Below the pieces are notes generated by a model. That model was not told where the DNA came from and did not search any database. It worked only from the letters and a program-made list of their open reading frames with translations. Below, in pieces: positions 46,913 to 56,613 of a DNA stretch of 64,000 nucleotides (positions within the stretch are counted from its first letter, which is position 1; each line of letters begins with the position of its first letter). A program made the position numbers and the translations under genes. Source of the DNA: Hormoscilla sp. GM7CHS1pb (lineage in GTDB: Bacteria > Cyanobacteriota > Cyanobacteriia > Cyanobacteriales > Desertifilaceae); the NCBI GenBank assembly GCA_014323675.1, contig JACONN010000002.1, forward strand, positions 1,966,001 to 2,030,000, in the 5' to 3' direction.

Positions 46913-47406
46913 CTAAATAAAATCAGAAGCATCAATTTGCCAAGGACTAATTCCCCACAAAGTTACCAATGGTTTCCCATTCGGCATGACACTAATGAAA
47001 GTATTATCGTTGAAGGAGTGAATTATTAAATCAGCAAAACTCAAGCCTCCTTCTAACTGGATAAAGTCCGTGCCATCCTCAAAGTCCTGGATAATATCCC
47101 ACTGACCATAGGTAAGGGGCGGGCCCAAGACAAAAATATCACTGCCTCATCGCCGTAAAGCCAATCATGTTCGCCACCCCCACTGAGGATATCGTCTCCA
47201 GGTCCGCCATCTAGGGTATCATTGCCGCTACCCCCAGTGAGGATATCGTCTCCAGGTCCGCCATCTAGGGTATCATTGCCGCTGTCCCCGGTGAGGATGT
47301 CGTTGCCCCAGCCTGGCTCGCGCGCCTCAGTAAAGACCCTCAGAGAACCCCCCTTGCTGTAAGGGGGGGCCGCCGATCGAGGCCCAATTACAGCAATTCC
47401 TGGCAT
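46913..47406 (-). pseudogene. RTX (hemolysin-type calcium-binding) C-terminal relic
   Basis: GNDTLDGGPGDDILTGGSGNDTL repeats (split into GGxGxDxLx nonapeptides) appear in one frame, then after a break near 47135 the other frame completes IFVLGPPLTYGQWDIIQDFEDG and GISPWQIDASDFI, a usual C-terminal domain. The start of the protein is missing. Two 48-bp repeats at 47190-47285 are nearly identical. Confidence 0.7.
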
Positions 47407-47467
47407 TGCAGGATCCGCGCTTAGAACAAACCCTGTGGGGGTTATCCTTTAGCAACCCCGTGGGTCT

Positions 47468-48133
47468 CTAGCAACGCCGAAATCCCGGACATTCTGTGCG
47501 AAAAGTCTCAAGTCCAATATCAATCGCTGCCAAGTTACCATGTAGAGGCTTTTCGTACTCTGGCATCAAGGTTTTAATTCTTTGAGATGGATGAGTTTCG
47601 GGAGAATCATTAATCTCTTCTGGAGAGGAGTATAGATCGCGAATGTTTTGAAACTTAGTGGCTAAGTCATCCCGACCTATACTCGTAGCAAACTGCAAGC
47701 AGTTACTAAACAGCAATCCCTCAAACTCATGCATAATAATATAGGGAATAAATCTTTCTGTATTCGTTGTACTTTGAGCGGCAATATCTTGCTGTAGTGC
47801 TGCTTCAATATGTTGAGCCTTATTGGGAAAATCTAAACAACTTGCTTGGAATCGCCCTGGCCATGCATTTATATCATTTTCTCCTCCTGGTAAAGCATAG
47901 TAATCTACCATTGTTGACACATATAGAGATTTATCTGTATTGAGATGTCGGATAATTTCTTTACGTACTCCGGACCACCCTTTAATTCCACCCCTTCGAT
48001 CGCGCTTGCGGGCATTACCCATCAACTTAGCGATAACTGCATGAAATCCTTTGTTATAAAGATGCGGGGCCAAAGCTTCATTAACAAAAGTTTCTTCTGT
48101 TTCTCCTTCTACGACTACCAACAATCTAACCAT
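47468..48133 (-). CDS. DUF4276 (TOPRIM-like) protein
   Basis: 221 residues from the ATG at 48133. MVRLLVVVEGETEETFVNEALAPHL gives the acidic first motif, VSTMVDYYALPG the middle Asp, and PYIIMHEFEGLLFSN a conserved Glu, as in the DUF4276 family with a TOPRIM-type fold. The start is one base after the stop of the ATPase, so both are translated together. Such ATPase-TOPRIM pairs are frequent in defence islands. Confidence 0.8.
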   Translation of the reverse strand: MVRLLVVVEGETEETFVNEALAPHLYNKGFHAVIAKLMGNARKRDRRGGIKGWSGVRKEIIRHLNTDKSLYVSTMVDYYALPGGENDINAWPGRFQASCLDFPNKAQHIEAALQQDIAAQSTTNTERFIPYIIMHEFEGLLFSNCLQFATSIGRDDLATKFQNIRDLYSSPEEINDSPETHPSQRIKTLMPEYEKPLHGNLAAIDIGLETFRTECPGFRRC

Positions 48134-48134
48134 G

Positions 48135-48850
48135 TTAAGGTCTGCCACCAAATTGATTTTTTTCCCAAAGTTGTCCCAAGCTATAGTCTTCAAGCCATGC
48201 TTCTAACTCACTAGATTGCAAACGATTGAGAGTTGTAGCTCCATCTTCTAATTCTGTCACCAAAATATCTTCTGGTTCAAAATGATCCAGAAGCAGGGGT
48301 GATTGTGTAGAAATAATAATCTGAGTTTCTGTAGCAGCAGCTTTGACCATGCTTGCCAACATCGTAATGGCATAAGGATGTAAACCCAGTTCTGGTTCAT
48401 CTAAAAGGATAGGAGAAGGACGTTCTTGGGCAGGTTGCAGTAATAAGGTCGCCAGACAAATAAAGCGTAATGTCCCATCAGATAGAGACGAAACATCAAA
48501 GTATTGGTCTGAGAGTTTATGCATCCATTCCAGGCGAATTTTATTTGCATTGCGACGCAAGGGAGCTAATTTAAAGTCATATAAAAAAAGGTGCTACCCT
48601 TCGCACTGTATTGCGTATCAAACGATAACTAGACTGATTTTGTTCTCTTAAGAGAAGTAAATAAGCAGGAAGATTTGAGCCATCCGAACGCAAAAAATAA
48701 TTATCATTAACATCTGCAAGTCGTTTCATGGGTGACTGTTTGCTCGTATCGTGAAAGTGATAAATTCGCAAACGATCGAGACGTGACTGCACCCAACTGG
48801 TAATCCTTGGACCAGGTTGACTAATGCCAGCTCAACCCAACCTACAAATT
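48135..48850 (-). pseudogene. AAA ATPase (AAA_21-type), 5'-truncated and frameshifted
   Basis: The visible parts are QSRLDRLRIYHFHDTSKQSP, LRSDGSNLPAYLLLL, then after a seven-T run (48573-48579 region) SLSDGTLRFICLATLLLQP, LLDEPELGLHPYAI and IISTQSPLLLDHF, i.e. signature, Walker B and switch. The Walker A half is missing at the 48850 end, so this copy cannot bind ATP. It is coupled to the DUF4276 gene. Confidence 0.8.
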
Positions 48851-48858
48851 GACTGATG

Positions 48859-49404
48859 CTAATTTACTGGGAGAATCTTTTGTAACTCATCGCAGGCCAT
48901 GTGGAGCGATCGGGGGGCATTGTCATCCAGTCCGCGATGACATTGCTGCGCTAATTCTTCAACATTGGACTTGCAATCGCTCTCTCGCGGCAGTTTTGGA
49001 TAGGCTGTTTCTTCATCAACGGGTTCTCCCTGTAAATAGTATATCCAAGTTTCGATATTTCTTTTCGGCACGAAGATAGCAATTCATTCGTCCTCTTGAC
49101 GTCTGAGTTGCGAGTCTTCTTCAAGGGCTGTGTCTAGCTGGTGCAGGCGATCGGCTACTGTATATTTATCTGCATCGATTACGACTACCAAGGAAATCGC
49201 AAGGTAGTTTTTTTTGCTGCGATATGCCTTCACTTCTATTGAGTAAAGTTCGCGCACATACTGTTCTCCCGACTGTTTACCTTTCGGGCATATTTTGACC
49301 GCGAATGGTCCACGAAATCCTCTTTTTTGGAAAAAATAACGTGCAAAAACTTCTTGTTGCCTATCTTCCCATAAGATAACAACCGTCGATCTACGCTGAC
49401 TCAT
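48859..49404 (-). pseudogene. TOPRIM-like partner of the second ATPase, one in-frame TGA
   Basis: Frame from ATG 49404: STVVILWEDRQQEVFARYFF, LAISLVVVIDADKYTVADRL, TGA at 49084-49086, then IAIFVPKRNIETWIYYLQGE, PVDEETAYPKL. Glu-Asp in WEDRQQE, the DAD, and NIETW resemble TOPRIM-type nucleases that accompany AAA_21 ATPases. The stop follows QEDE where CGA (Arg) would be expected. The gene overlaps the ATPase end by 14 bases. Readthrough or a base error should be considered. Confidence 0.65.
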
Positions 49405-50515
49405 AGATCCACCCCCGCGCCACTAGCTCTGAAATGGGCAATCCAGTATCGTTATCGTTATCGTTGCTTATGCGCTTAACCCGAACGGGACTGTTTTGCT
49501 GGCGATCGAACCAATAGCCCACGGGCGATGCCAAAAGATAGTCAATCAATATAGGATGATGAGAAATCAGCAAAGCTTGAGTTTTTCCTTCGCTACAGAA
49601 GTCATAAAATTGCATCAACCAAGGTTGGATCTCTGGTAAAGCCAAAAAGTTTTCTGGTTCGTCAATGCAGAGGGTATAATCTTCAGACTGGGTGCAGTAG
49701 ATGAGGGTGTAGAGAGCGATTAGTACGCGCTGACCATCAGAAAGTTTTCCAAATCGATATGCAATGTATTCTTCCCGATCGCCTGCTCTGGAAAAATACA
49801 ACTTGAGAATCTTGTTTGGTAGACCGGCATCAGCAAATTCAAAATACGAGAATCCATCGAAAATCTCTTTTAACTCATGGGTGAGTTGAATGATTTTGCC
49901 CTGATTCTGAGACAGATAGCGATACCAAGAAACGAAGTTTTCCATACTGGGCGATAAGTGCGTTTCTTCTCCTTCGCTATTATCGACCATCAGAGTCGGG
50001 TTAATTCGTACAATAATGAAACGATCTATTCTTTCTTTGAACCCATTCAGTTTAATCGTCTCCGACCTAGAGTTTAGTAATGGCAGCACTGACTGAACCC
50101 CGTTCAAGGAAAACTGCTGAAGTATATTGCCATTTTCATGGTACAATGTCACCTCTCCAGATTCAAAGTTCAGCAAAGGTTGGTTGTCAAAGCACAAGCG
50201 TTCCTGCCGGACAAAAGCATGGTTGTTTTCCCGATTCTGTTCTAGAGAAAGCTCGTATTTGTAAATCCCCTCATTCCCAGCAATTTCTAACTCGAAGCTT
50301 TGGATAGGAGATGTCTGCCAGCAGGTACAATCATCGGCATTAAAAATAGCATTAACCTTGCCCTCACCACTTACAAATGATTGGATTTTTCCCAGCACAT
50401 CGAAAATAGCTGATTTCCCAGTCCCATTAGGTCCGAGAAACAAATTAATCCCGTCAACAGACAGTTCAAAATTGACAAGACATCGGAAATTGTCGATATA
50501 GATTCGTTTCAGCAT
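49391..50515 (-). CDS. AAA ATPase of OLD/AAA_21 type
   Basis: 374 residues from ATG 50515. IYIDNFRCLVNFELSVDGINLFLGPNGTGKSA (Walker A at the end), FGKLSDGQRVLIALYTLIYC, LCIDEPENFLALPEIQPWL and LLISHHPILIDYL are the standard SMC/OLD-like motifs. ATPases of this group sense invasion and control a TOPRIM or other nuclease. Its partner is translated from an overlapping start. A GGTGGGCGGTGCCCACC repeat and TACTTTTTACTACTTT tandem words lie upstream. Confidence 0.85.
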   Translation of the reverse strand: MLKRIYIDNFRCLVNFELSVDGINLFLGPNGTGKSAIFDVLGKIQSFVSGEGKVNAIFNADDCTCWQTSPIQSFELEIAGNEGIYKYELSLEQNRENNHAFVRQERLCFDNQPLLNFESGEVTLYHENGNILQQFSLNGVQSVLPLLNSRSETIKLNGFKERIDRFIIVRINPTLMVDNSEGEETHLSPSMENFVSWYRYLSQNQGKIIQLTHELKEIFDGFSYFEFADAGLPNKILKLYFSRAGDREEYIAYRFGKLSDGQRVLIALYTLIYCTQSEDYTLCIDEPENFLALPEIQPWLMQFYDFCSEGKTQALLISHHPILIDYLLASPVGYWFDRQQNSPVRVKRISNDNDNDTGLPISELVARGWIYESA

Positions 50516-50708
50516 TCTTTTTCTCCGGTGGGCGGTGCCCACCCTACTTTTTACTACTTTTTACTACTTTTTACTACTTTTTACTCCTTTTTACTACAAT
50601 TTATAAGCATTATTTTCTTACTCGGTTTTAACCGACTTTAGCCTCGTTACCTGGCTCCGCCTGGTAACGCCGGGGGTTTGCAACCCCCGGCGGGCTGACT
50701 TGCTTAAA

Positions 50709-51449
50709 TTAGCTACCTGATAGGATACTATGCAGGTTAACTATATTACCAATAACCGCGATCGCGGGGGCAGTAAATCCCTCTGATGCCACTCGCGCCA
50801 CCACACGATCCAGAGTAGCAATTAATACTTCTTGATCGGGTCTGGTCCCCCAGCGCACTAAGGCGATCGGGGTTTGTCCACTTAATCCACCAGCCATCAG
50901 ATTAGCAATAATGTGGGGCAGATTGTGAATTCCCATGTAGATGACAATGGTTTCCGAACCCTGGGCGATCGCCTGCCAATTTACTTCCGGTCGATACTTG
51001 CCCGCCGCCTCGTGTCCCGTAACAAAAGTTACTGAAGAACTATAATGGCGATGGGTCAGAGGAATGCCCCCATAGGCAGGGGCCGCAATGCCAGAAGTCA
51101 CTCCCGGCACCACTTCCACGGGCACCCCAGCGGCAATTAAATCTTCCATCTCCTCCCCGCCCCGCCCAAACACGAAGGGATCGCCTCCTTTCAGGCGCAC
51201 CACGATCGCGCGATCCTGCGCTTTGGCAATTAATAGCTGAGTCGTCTCGGACTGTAATAAAGAATGTCGTCCCCGACGCTTACCCCCATGAATTTTTTCC
51301 GCCTCGGGATTAATCATTGCCAAGATCGGGTCGCTAACCAAGGCATCATAGATTACCACATCCGCACATTGCAGCAGTCCCTTCCCCTTCAGAGTCATTA
51401 ATCCCGGATCTCCGGGTCCAGCACCCACCAAATATACCTTACCTATCAT
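50709..51449 (-). CDS. cobA: Uroporphyrinogen-III C-methyltransferase
   Basis: 246 residues, the single-domain SUMT: VYLVGAGPGDPGLMTLKG, DVVIYDALVS, RLKGGDPFVFGRGGEE, VPGVTSGIAAPAYGGIPLTH. It methylates uroporphyrinogen III at C2 and C7 to make precorrin-2 for siroheme and cobalamin. The ATG overlaps the stop of sirB (TAATG), so the two form an operon. Confidence 0.95.
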   Translation of the reverse strand: MIGKVYLVGAGPGDPGLMTLKGKGLLQCADVVIYDALVSDPILAMINPEAEKIHGGKRRGRHSLLQSETTQLLIAKAQDRAIVVRLKGGDPFVFGRGGEEMEDLIAAGVPVEVVPGVTSGIAAPAYGGIPLTHRHYSSSVTFVTGHEAAGKYRPEVNWQAIAQGSETIVIYMGIHNLPHIIANLMAGGLSGQTPIALVRWGTRPDQEVLIATLDRVVARVASEGFTAPAIAVIGNIVNLHSILSGS

Positions 51450-52152
51450 TAGATTAGCTCCAAAATCAAATCTGCTAATTCTACACTGGCCTCTATCGGT
51501 TTCCCCAGCAGTAGTTGCACTCTCGGAAACTTTATTTGTAGTTCTCTTACCTGCCAGGCGATCGCCTCTGTAATTCCTCCAGCAAACAAAAAGTAAGGCA
51601 ATATGCCAATTTTTGCAGCTCCTGCTGCGGCTAATTCTGCTACTCTAGACTCCAGAGCGGGCGTTACCGACCAGTAAGCTGGCACTGCGGACAGGTTCCC
51701 GGCCATCTCCAGAACGGGTTGATTGCCATCCACCCGGCGACTACCGTGAGACAGCAGAATCCAGGCATCTGCCAGTAGTGAGTGCTGCTGGGTTGCTAGC
51801 AACTGTTCTAGTCCCCATGACTTCCCAAGTAGGGGCGGATCTCGATCGCCATTGACTTACCCAAAGCTTCCCGGGCGATCGCCACTTCTGCGGGGATATC
51901 TGCCATCACGTGAACTCCCGGTAACAGAAACAACGGCAACACCCTTAAATGCTGGCACCCTGCTGCGATCGCGCTGTTACTAAATTGACAAATTTGGGCG
52001 TGCAAAGGCAGGGGTGCCAGTTCCAAGGTTGCCGTCCCCACCTCTGCACCCAGCTTCTGAGATAGTAGCTGACCTAGTTTTGCCACAGCCAACCCGGGAC
52101 GCCGATCGCGACTCCCGTGAGATACTAATATATAAGCCGATCTAACTTTCAA
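51449..52152 (-). CDS. Sirohydrochlorin ferrochelatase/cobaltochelatase, apparent frameshift
   Basis: Two homologous halves: AYILVSHGSRDRRPGLAVAK, VLPLFLLPGVHVMADIP; then DAWILLSHGSRRVDGNQPVL, IGILPYFLFAGGITEAIA. This is the long CbiX/SirB form that inserts a metal into sirohydrochlorin. Between them the frame changes at GGGAAG (51826-51831 region); one extra A would give LGKSWGLEQLL and an intact 234-residue protein. Acts after CobA. Confidence 0.85.
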
Positions 52153-52268
52153 TTTCCATTATTTTCAGTTTTAATTTATCTTAGCCATCTATAATTAACT
52201 TGCTGCTTGCCCAATTATCTATTTTGCATCATTTATATGCATAAATTACATTGCTTTAATATTAGTTA

Positions 52269-52318
52269 AGCCCGCGCAGGCGGGCTTCGTTCCTGTAGCC
52301 CCACCCTAAAGGGTGGGG
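52269..52318. repeat. REP-like dispersed repeat
   Basis: AGCCCGCGCAGGCGGGCTTC and CCCCACCCTAAAGGGTGGGG form two adjacent palindromes. It is the inverted orientation of the unit found twice inside the StiP-like gene at 21775-21934. Confidence 0.85.
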
Positions 52319-52344
52319 GGTGGGGGTGGGGGTGCTGATGGGTC

Positions 52345-52905
52345 TTAGTTTTTACCGTTAGCAGGTTGGACAAAAGCCAATGTGAGGCTATCGGAGGCGA
52401 GGAAGTGATCCAGATGAAATGCCCGATCTTCGGTTTCCATCAGGATTTTTTCATACATGTAACGAGTTGCCCGATCGCCCATACTTTCCGCCTGTGCTGC
52501 CATCCGCCGAATCATTTGGATAATCGCTTGTTCTGCTTGCAGGTCATGTTCCACCATCGCGCGGCAGCTATAGATGCCATCTGCTTCTGGTTCAAAGCAA
52601 CATAATTCCGCTAACTTGCTAAAGCTTGCTGCTGGAACCCCCCCCAGTCCATTCAAGCGTTCTGCCAGATCGTGGACATGTTCCTGCGCTTCTTCATAGC
52701 TTTCATTAAAGAACTCGTGCAGCGAGTAGAATTCGGCACCATCTACTACAAAATGGTGTTTTTGATATTGCAGGTAAAGCGCTTGAAAACTCGACAGGGC
52801 TACGTTTAATCCTTCACAGACGGGCACTGTCACTGATTTATCCAGTAACACCGGATTGTCACCCACCCGATCGAAAGCGCGGATTATAGTTTTAGTTTCT
52901 GGCAT
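52345..52905 (-). CDS. Dps-family ferritin-like protein
   Basis: 186 residues. [20 protein letters not shown] and [23 protein letters not shown] carry the His, Asp and Glu of the inter-subunit ferroxidase site. Dps dodecamers oxidise and store iron and protect DNA from peroxide. This fits the iron/oxidative-stress genes of the window. The end QPANGKN is short. Confidence 0.92.
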   Translation of the reverse strand: MPETKTIIRAFDRVGDNPVLLDKSVTVPVCEGLNVALSSFQALYLQYQKHHFVVDGAEFYSLHEFFNESYEEAQEHVHDLAERLNGLGGVPAASFSKLAELCCFEPEADGIYSCRAMVEHDLQAEQAIIQMIRRMAAQAESMGDRATRYMYEKILMETEDRAFHLDHFLASDSLTLAFVQPANGKN

Positions 52906-53171
52906 AGTGTTCTCCTCTCTTGCTGTCGGAACGACCCCTCGTTCCCAGGCAGAGCCGTGGGAACGAGTCTCATCCCTTGCTTCTTCAACTTAATACTTTC
53001 TTTCCCGATACGTCAACCCGATTTTTTGGTAAACTAGGAATTAATAGCAATAAACTACGAAACTTTTCCCCAGGCAGGCGATCGGGGCATGAAATTCCGC
53101 TATTCTGACGCCCCGATCGGGGCGACAACTGAAATTAATTTCTAGAATGAAAATATTGAAAATGAGGAGAT

Positions 53172-54022
53172 TTACCCATCGGGATTAGGACAATCCCACA
53201 TTTTGTCAATTTGGCTACCATTGCCTCGGCTGTTTGACGCCCCCACCCAAACTCGTGAGGGCAGATGTCCTGCGGGCGCGCGCAAGTTAAATCGCAGCCC
53301 CCTGTTAGAGTTATGAGGTTGGTGGACCGGCCATCCCACCCGATCGCAAAAACTCACGTAGTCCTCACCCACTTCTCCATAAATCCGTGCTTGCACGGTG
53401 AAGCCAAAGCGCCCGCCGCTGGACTTCACCCACAACTGGTCGATCGCCTGCAAATCATCGCAGGGGATCTTCTGAATATCTCCGGCCAAGAGATAGCCCC
53501 TCAGTCCCTTACCTGACGCCTGAGACAGCATTGTCCAGGTTTCCAGATCGGCAGCTTGCCATCGCTTCCATGCCAGTAATGAAGCTAACCTACTGTAATC
53601 AAGCCCGGACGAGGAAGGTAAAACCTCATTTTCTAGAGGTTTCAGCAAGTTTTTGACATAGGTAACTGTCCTCAGCAGGTAATTAGGGGACACCGGTTGA
53701 GGCGGTCTCTGGGAGACTTTGCGGATTGCTTTTGGGGCAGGTTTCCCTATTGCTTGTGGTGGCCTCAGCACTTCTAAAACTTCTGAAGCAGTTTGATAGC
53801 GCTTTGTGAGGGAATCTTGTAATAACTTATCCAGGATGCGACCCAGGGCATCGCTGACTTGGTTTTCTGGCAGTAAATAATCCCGCCACGCCCACCTACA
53901 TGCCACTTTTGTATAGGCCGATACCGTTCCTCGATCAATAGGGGCGATCCACAACTGGCACAAATTCGGCTAGTTTGGGAGTTTTGGGGGCTAAGGCATT
54001 CCGGATTTACACAGATAGTCAT
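53172..54022 (-). pseudogene. Ser/Thr kinase-GUN4 protein with the kinase domain deleted
   Basis: The start (54022) is the four-cysteine ribbon of cyanobacterial kinases: CVNPECLSPQNSQTSRICASCG, ERYRPI. Immediately afterwards, in another frame, comes WRDYLLPENQVSDALGRIL, RYQTASEVLEVL, i.e. the last part of the kinase domain, so roughly 230 residues with the catalytic core are missing. The C-terminal GUN4 domain (LDYSRLASLLAWKRWQAADL, ETWTML, GRFGFTVQARIY) is complete; GUN4 binds porphyrins in cyanobacteria. As a kinase it is dead. Confidence 0.8.
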
Positions 54023-54092
54023 GGCGATGAACGACTGCTAGAGGAGGCTGTCGTTCCGCAGTAGATCGCGGGAGTTCGATCGGCTTAAATTA

Positions 54093-54125
54093 AGAAACCC
54101 GGTTTTTTGGAAAAACCGGGTTTCT
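54093..54125. terminator. Perfect 15-bp inverted repeat, likely terminator or dispersed repeat
   Basis: AGAAACCCGGTTTTT, a TGG loop, and the exact complement AAAAACCGGGTTTCT. It is located between the DUF4359 and the kinase-relic genes. A related, less perfect copy is at about 54648-54681, and half-copies at 44214, so it is also a dispersed repeat. Confidence 0.65.
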
Positions 54126-54147
54126 GGGGTATGTCTGCCACAGCTAT

Positions 54148-54519
54148 TTACTTTTCCTCGGTCTTGTAGATATATAAATTTCCCAAAACTCCTACAGTGC
54201 CAAACTCATAGCTAGGCAAGAAATCTGCCAGGTACAATTCGGTTTTATAGATGCTGAACAACCCCCAATTATTCCGCTCAGTATTTTCAGCGATAATTGT
54301 CTGTAACTGCAGCTGTAGGGACTTCACCAGTTTTTTGCATGGAGCCTGTAAAATGTCTCTAAAGGATGCTTCTCCCTGAGTACAAACATTTTCTTGCACA
54401 TAGGCCGACAACTCCTGAGTTGCAAACTCCTCATAGGCAGTCCGGCCAGGATTATTCATCGCCATCGCCGCAATTAAAGCCGCACCGCCTGCTATGCCAA
54501 CAACTTGCAAAGCTTTCAT
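54148..54519 (-). CDS. DUF4359 family protein
   Basis: 123 residues. An N-terminal hydrophobic stretch (ALQVVGIAGGAALIAAMAM) serves as signal or anchor; the rest, YEEFATQELSAYVQENVC, CKKLVKSLQLQLQTIIAENT, NNWGLFSIYKTEL and YEFGTVGVLGNLYIYKTEE, matches the cyanobacterial DUF4359. Function unknown; probably periplasmic or membrane-associated. Confidence 0.85.
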   Translation of the reverse strand: MKALQVVGIAGGAALIAAMAMNNPGRTAYEEFATQELSAYVQENVCTQGEASFRDILQAPCKKLVKSLQLQLQTIIAENTERNNWGLFSIYKTELYLADFLPSYEFGTVGVLGNLYIYKTEEK

Positions 54520-55266
54520 CTAAATCACCTTTATTGGCTACTACTTCTAGAATACACATCAGGGCGAGTAGCGGAATCAGAATAGTTCACTCTTTTCTGC
54601 TGGCCCGGACAGACCAGTGGAGGTCGGGATCTCGATCTGCTTGAATAAGAAACCCAGTTTTCGGTAAAAACCGGATTTCTGGACGTGACATGGGTGGTGA
54701 TAAACAAGTAATGATTTTAGAGGCCAGATCCCTCGATTTACCCTAGCCAAATTATGACATCTTTACCACTACCGTGACATGGTTGATTGCCACCAGCAAT
54801 CGGGCGTGGTCAAAAGTAGTTGATAGCCAGGTGCATCGCCCGATACATGTATATAGCCCCTGCACGCAGAGCGCCCCTTCCGCTGCGAGGAGGGGGTCGC
54901 GTCCAGGAGCACCCTTTCGTTTACCCGATCCACCCACCCATGTCGTTGCCTGCGGCGAACGACCGGGTAGGTGAAGAGGAAACGACCCTGTCGTGTCGCT
55001 CCCGCGCACGACATGGGTGGGTCGTTTCCACGAGCAATCGCGGAAGTTTAAAGAGATACTAGACTATAGCGAAGAGTCAGCCCACTACGAGCGCTCCGAC
55101 ATGGGTGAGTGTCTCGGGAAACGAGAGCTCTGGAAACGAAAGTCTCTGGAAACGAAAGTCTCTGGAAACGATAGGAGCGTGGGCTTAGTTCTTGGCGACG
55201 AGCTCCTAAAAGCTTTGAATATAAAAGAAGATCCACAAGTAAAAATGAACAATGCAGAGGTGATGA
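54520..55266. other. Repeat-rich region with transposase relic
   Basis: Holds an inverted copy (54806-54915) of the repeat at 18880-19020, tandem GGAAACGAAAGTCTCT units (55127-55165), repeated CATGGGTGGGTCGTTTCC-like words, and at 55192-55264 a short frame ELLKALNIKEDPQVKMNNAE which resembles the N-terminus of a transposase. No intact gene. Confidence 0.55.
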
Positions 55267-55353
55267 AGGCTTTCAATTAAGTTATTATTGCACTATCTAC
55301 GTTATAATTCTGTACCGGTACCTATTTAAATCATCCCGTAATTGTGCAACGCC
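55267..55353. mobile_element. Right-end fragment of the IS1-family element
   Basis: From AGGCTTTCAATTAAGTTATT to the end GTAATTGTGCAACGCC it is identical or nearly so to the last 87 bases of the element at 34804-35675, including the terminal repeat. The left part is absent. Confidence 0.9.
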
Positions 55354-55360
55354 TCTACTT

Positions 55361-56500
55361 TTAAAGCCCCCCCCGTAAACGGCGTTCTTCCGCATAAAAA
55401 TGAAAAACGCTCCACCACACAGCTTTCCTCCTTCCATTGTCATAATAATTTTCATCATAATTCTGTTGTGTTCCACCTCTCAAATTCCATCCCTCGTAGC
55501 GATCGTATAGGACCCCGTAAGGGACAGGAACCAAAACCTCTGTTGGCGGTGTCCAGTCGGGTATATCTTGCCCCTCTACAACCCAACGCGGTGTCACCGC
55601 CCCTCTTCTCTCGGGAATCAAACCATTTAAATGGTTAAGGGACGGATTCAATTGATTCTCAATACGAATACGACTCGCATCTGTCCACACTATCTCCCAC
55701 ACCGAGTTCCCCCACAGAGTAGCCGAGTGGAACTCACCACCATCTTCATTGACTACTTCAATCCGATCTCCGCTCTCATAGTCGAAGTCCGTGATCAAAA
55801 CAGCAGAATGGGCGAAAGCATTGATCACGAAAACATCAGCGCCCTCGTCGCCTGTGAGAGTGTCTCGCCCGCCCTCTGCGTATAGGCGGTCGTCCCCCTC
55901 TCCGCCGGCTATAGAGTCGTTTCCCGTACCACCGCCCAAGGTGTCATCACCATCTCCACCATCCAAGGTGTCGTGCCCCTCGTTACCCTCCAGAGAGTCA
56001 TTTCCACTTCCGCCTTCGAGTCGGTCGTTTCCCGTACCACCGCTCAAGGAGTCATTCCCATCTCCGCCATCTAAGGTGTCGTGTCCCCCGTTACCCTCCA
56101 GAGAGTCGTTTCCACTTCCGCCTTCGAGTCGGTGGTGTCCTTTGTGTCCCCCCCGACTGACTAGGGTGTCGTTTCCGCCTCCGCCGTCCAGAGTGGCACT
56201 TCCCTGACTGCCGTAGACCTTACCAGCGTAGAGGGTGTCATTTCCCATACCACCTAGCAGGTAGTCGTTTCCTTGTTCCCCGTCCAGGTAGTCGTTTCCA
56301 TTTCCGCCGACCAGAATGTCACTTCCCATACTACCCCAGAGGCTGTCATTCCCCTGTTCGCCAAACAAGGTGTCGTCTCCCTTTCCACCTTTAAGTTTGT
56401 CGTTCCCATTGCCACCGAGGATGTACTCGCGTCCACCATGAAACTGTCTCCAGTCGAGGGTGTCGTCCCGGTGGGATTCTGTTGGCGAATTAACTGGGGG
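55361..56500 (-). CDS. RTX calcium-binding repeat protein (copy B)
   Basis: About 370 residues: a short lead DDTLDWRQFHGGREYILGG, roughly 20 GGxGxDxLx nonapeptides, then GDEGADVFVINAFAHSAVLI, TDFDYESGDRIEVV and a non-repeat tail. RTX proteins fold on calcium after type-I secretion. The start is uncertain: the frame opens just after a TAA beside a GGGGGG run and the ATG near 56515 is out of frame, so a homopolymer error may hide the true start. It closely resembles the interrupted copy A. Confidence 0.7.
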   Translation of the reverse strand, partial: PPVNSPTESHRDDTLDWRQFHGGREYILGGNGNDKLKGGKGDDTLFGEQGNDSLWGSMGSDILVGGNGNDYLDGEQGNDYLLGGMGNDTLYAGKVYGSQGSATLDGGGGNDTLVSRGGHKGHHRLEGGSGNDSLEGNGGHDTLDGGDGNDSLSGGTGNDRLEGGSGNDSLEGNEGHDTLDGGDGDDTLGGGTGNDSIAGGEGDDRLYAEGGRDTLTGDEGADVFVINAFAHSAVLITDFDYESGDRIEVVNEDGGEFHSATLWGNSVWEIVWTDASRIRIENQLNPSLNHLNGLIPERRGAVTPRWVVEGQDIPDWTPPTEVLVPVPYGVLYDRYEGWNLRGGTQQNYDENYYDNGRRKAVWWSVFHFYAEERRLRGGL

Positions 56501-56613
56501 GTCTTACCCCCCATGCTGCTCCTACGAGCTCAGAAGAGTTACAATGGATAGAAAAACTCACGACTCAAGACCACGCCCAGTGAGCTGTATACCGCATAAC
56601 CGTATAATTACTT

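Noticed and set aside
55791-56207. Proline/serine-rich plus-strand ORF
   Set aside because: Antisense of the RTX nonapeptide repeats.
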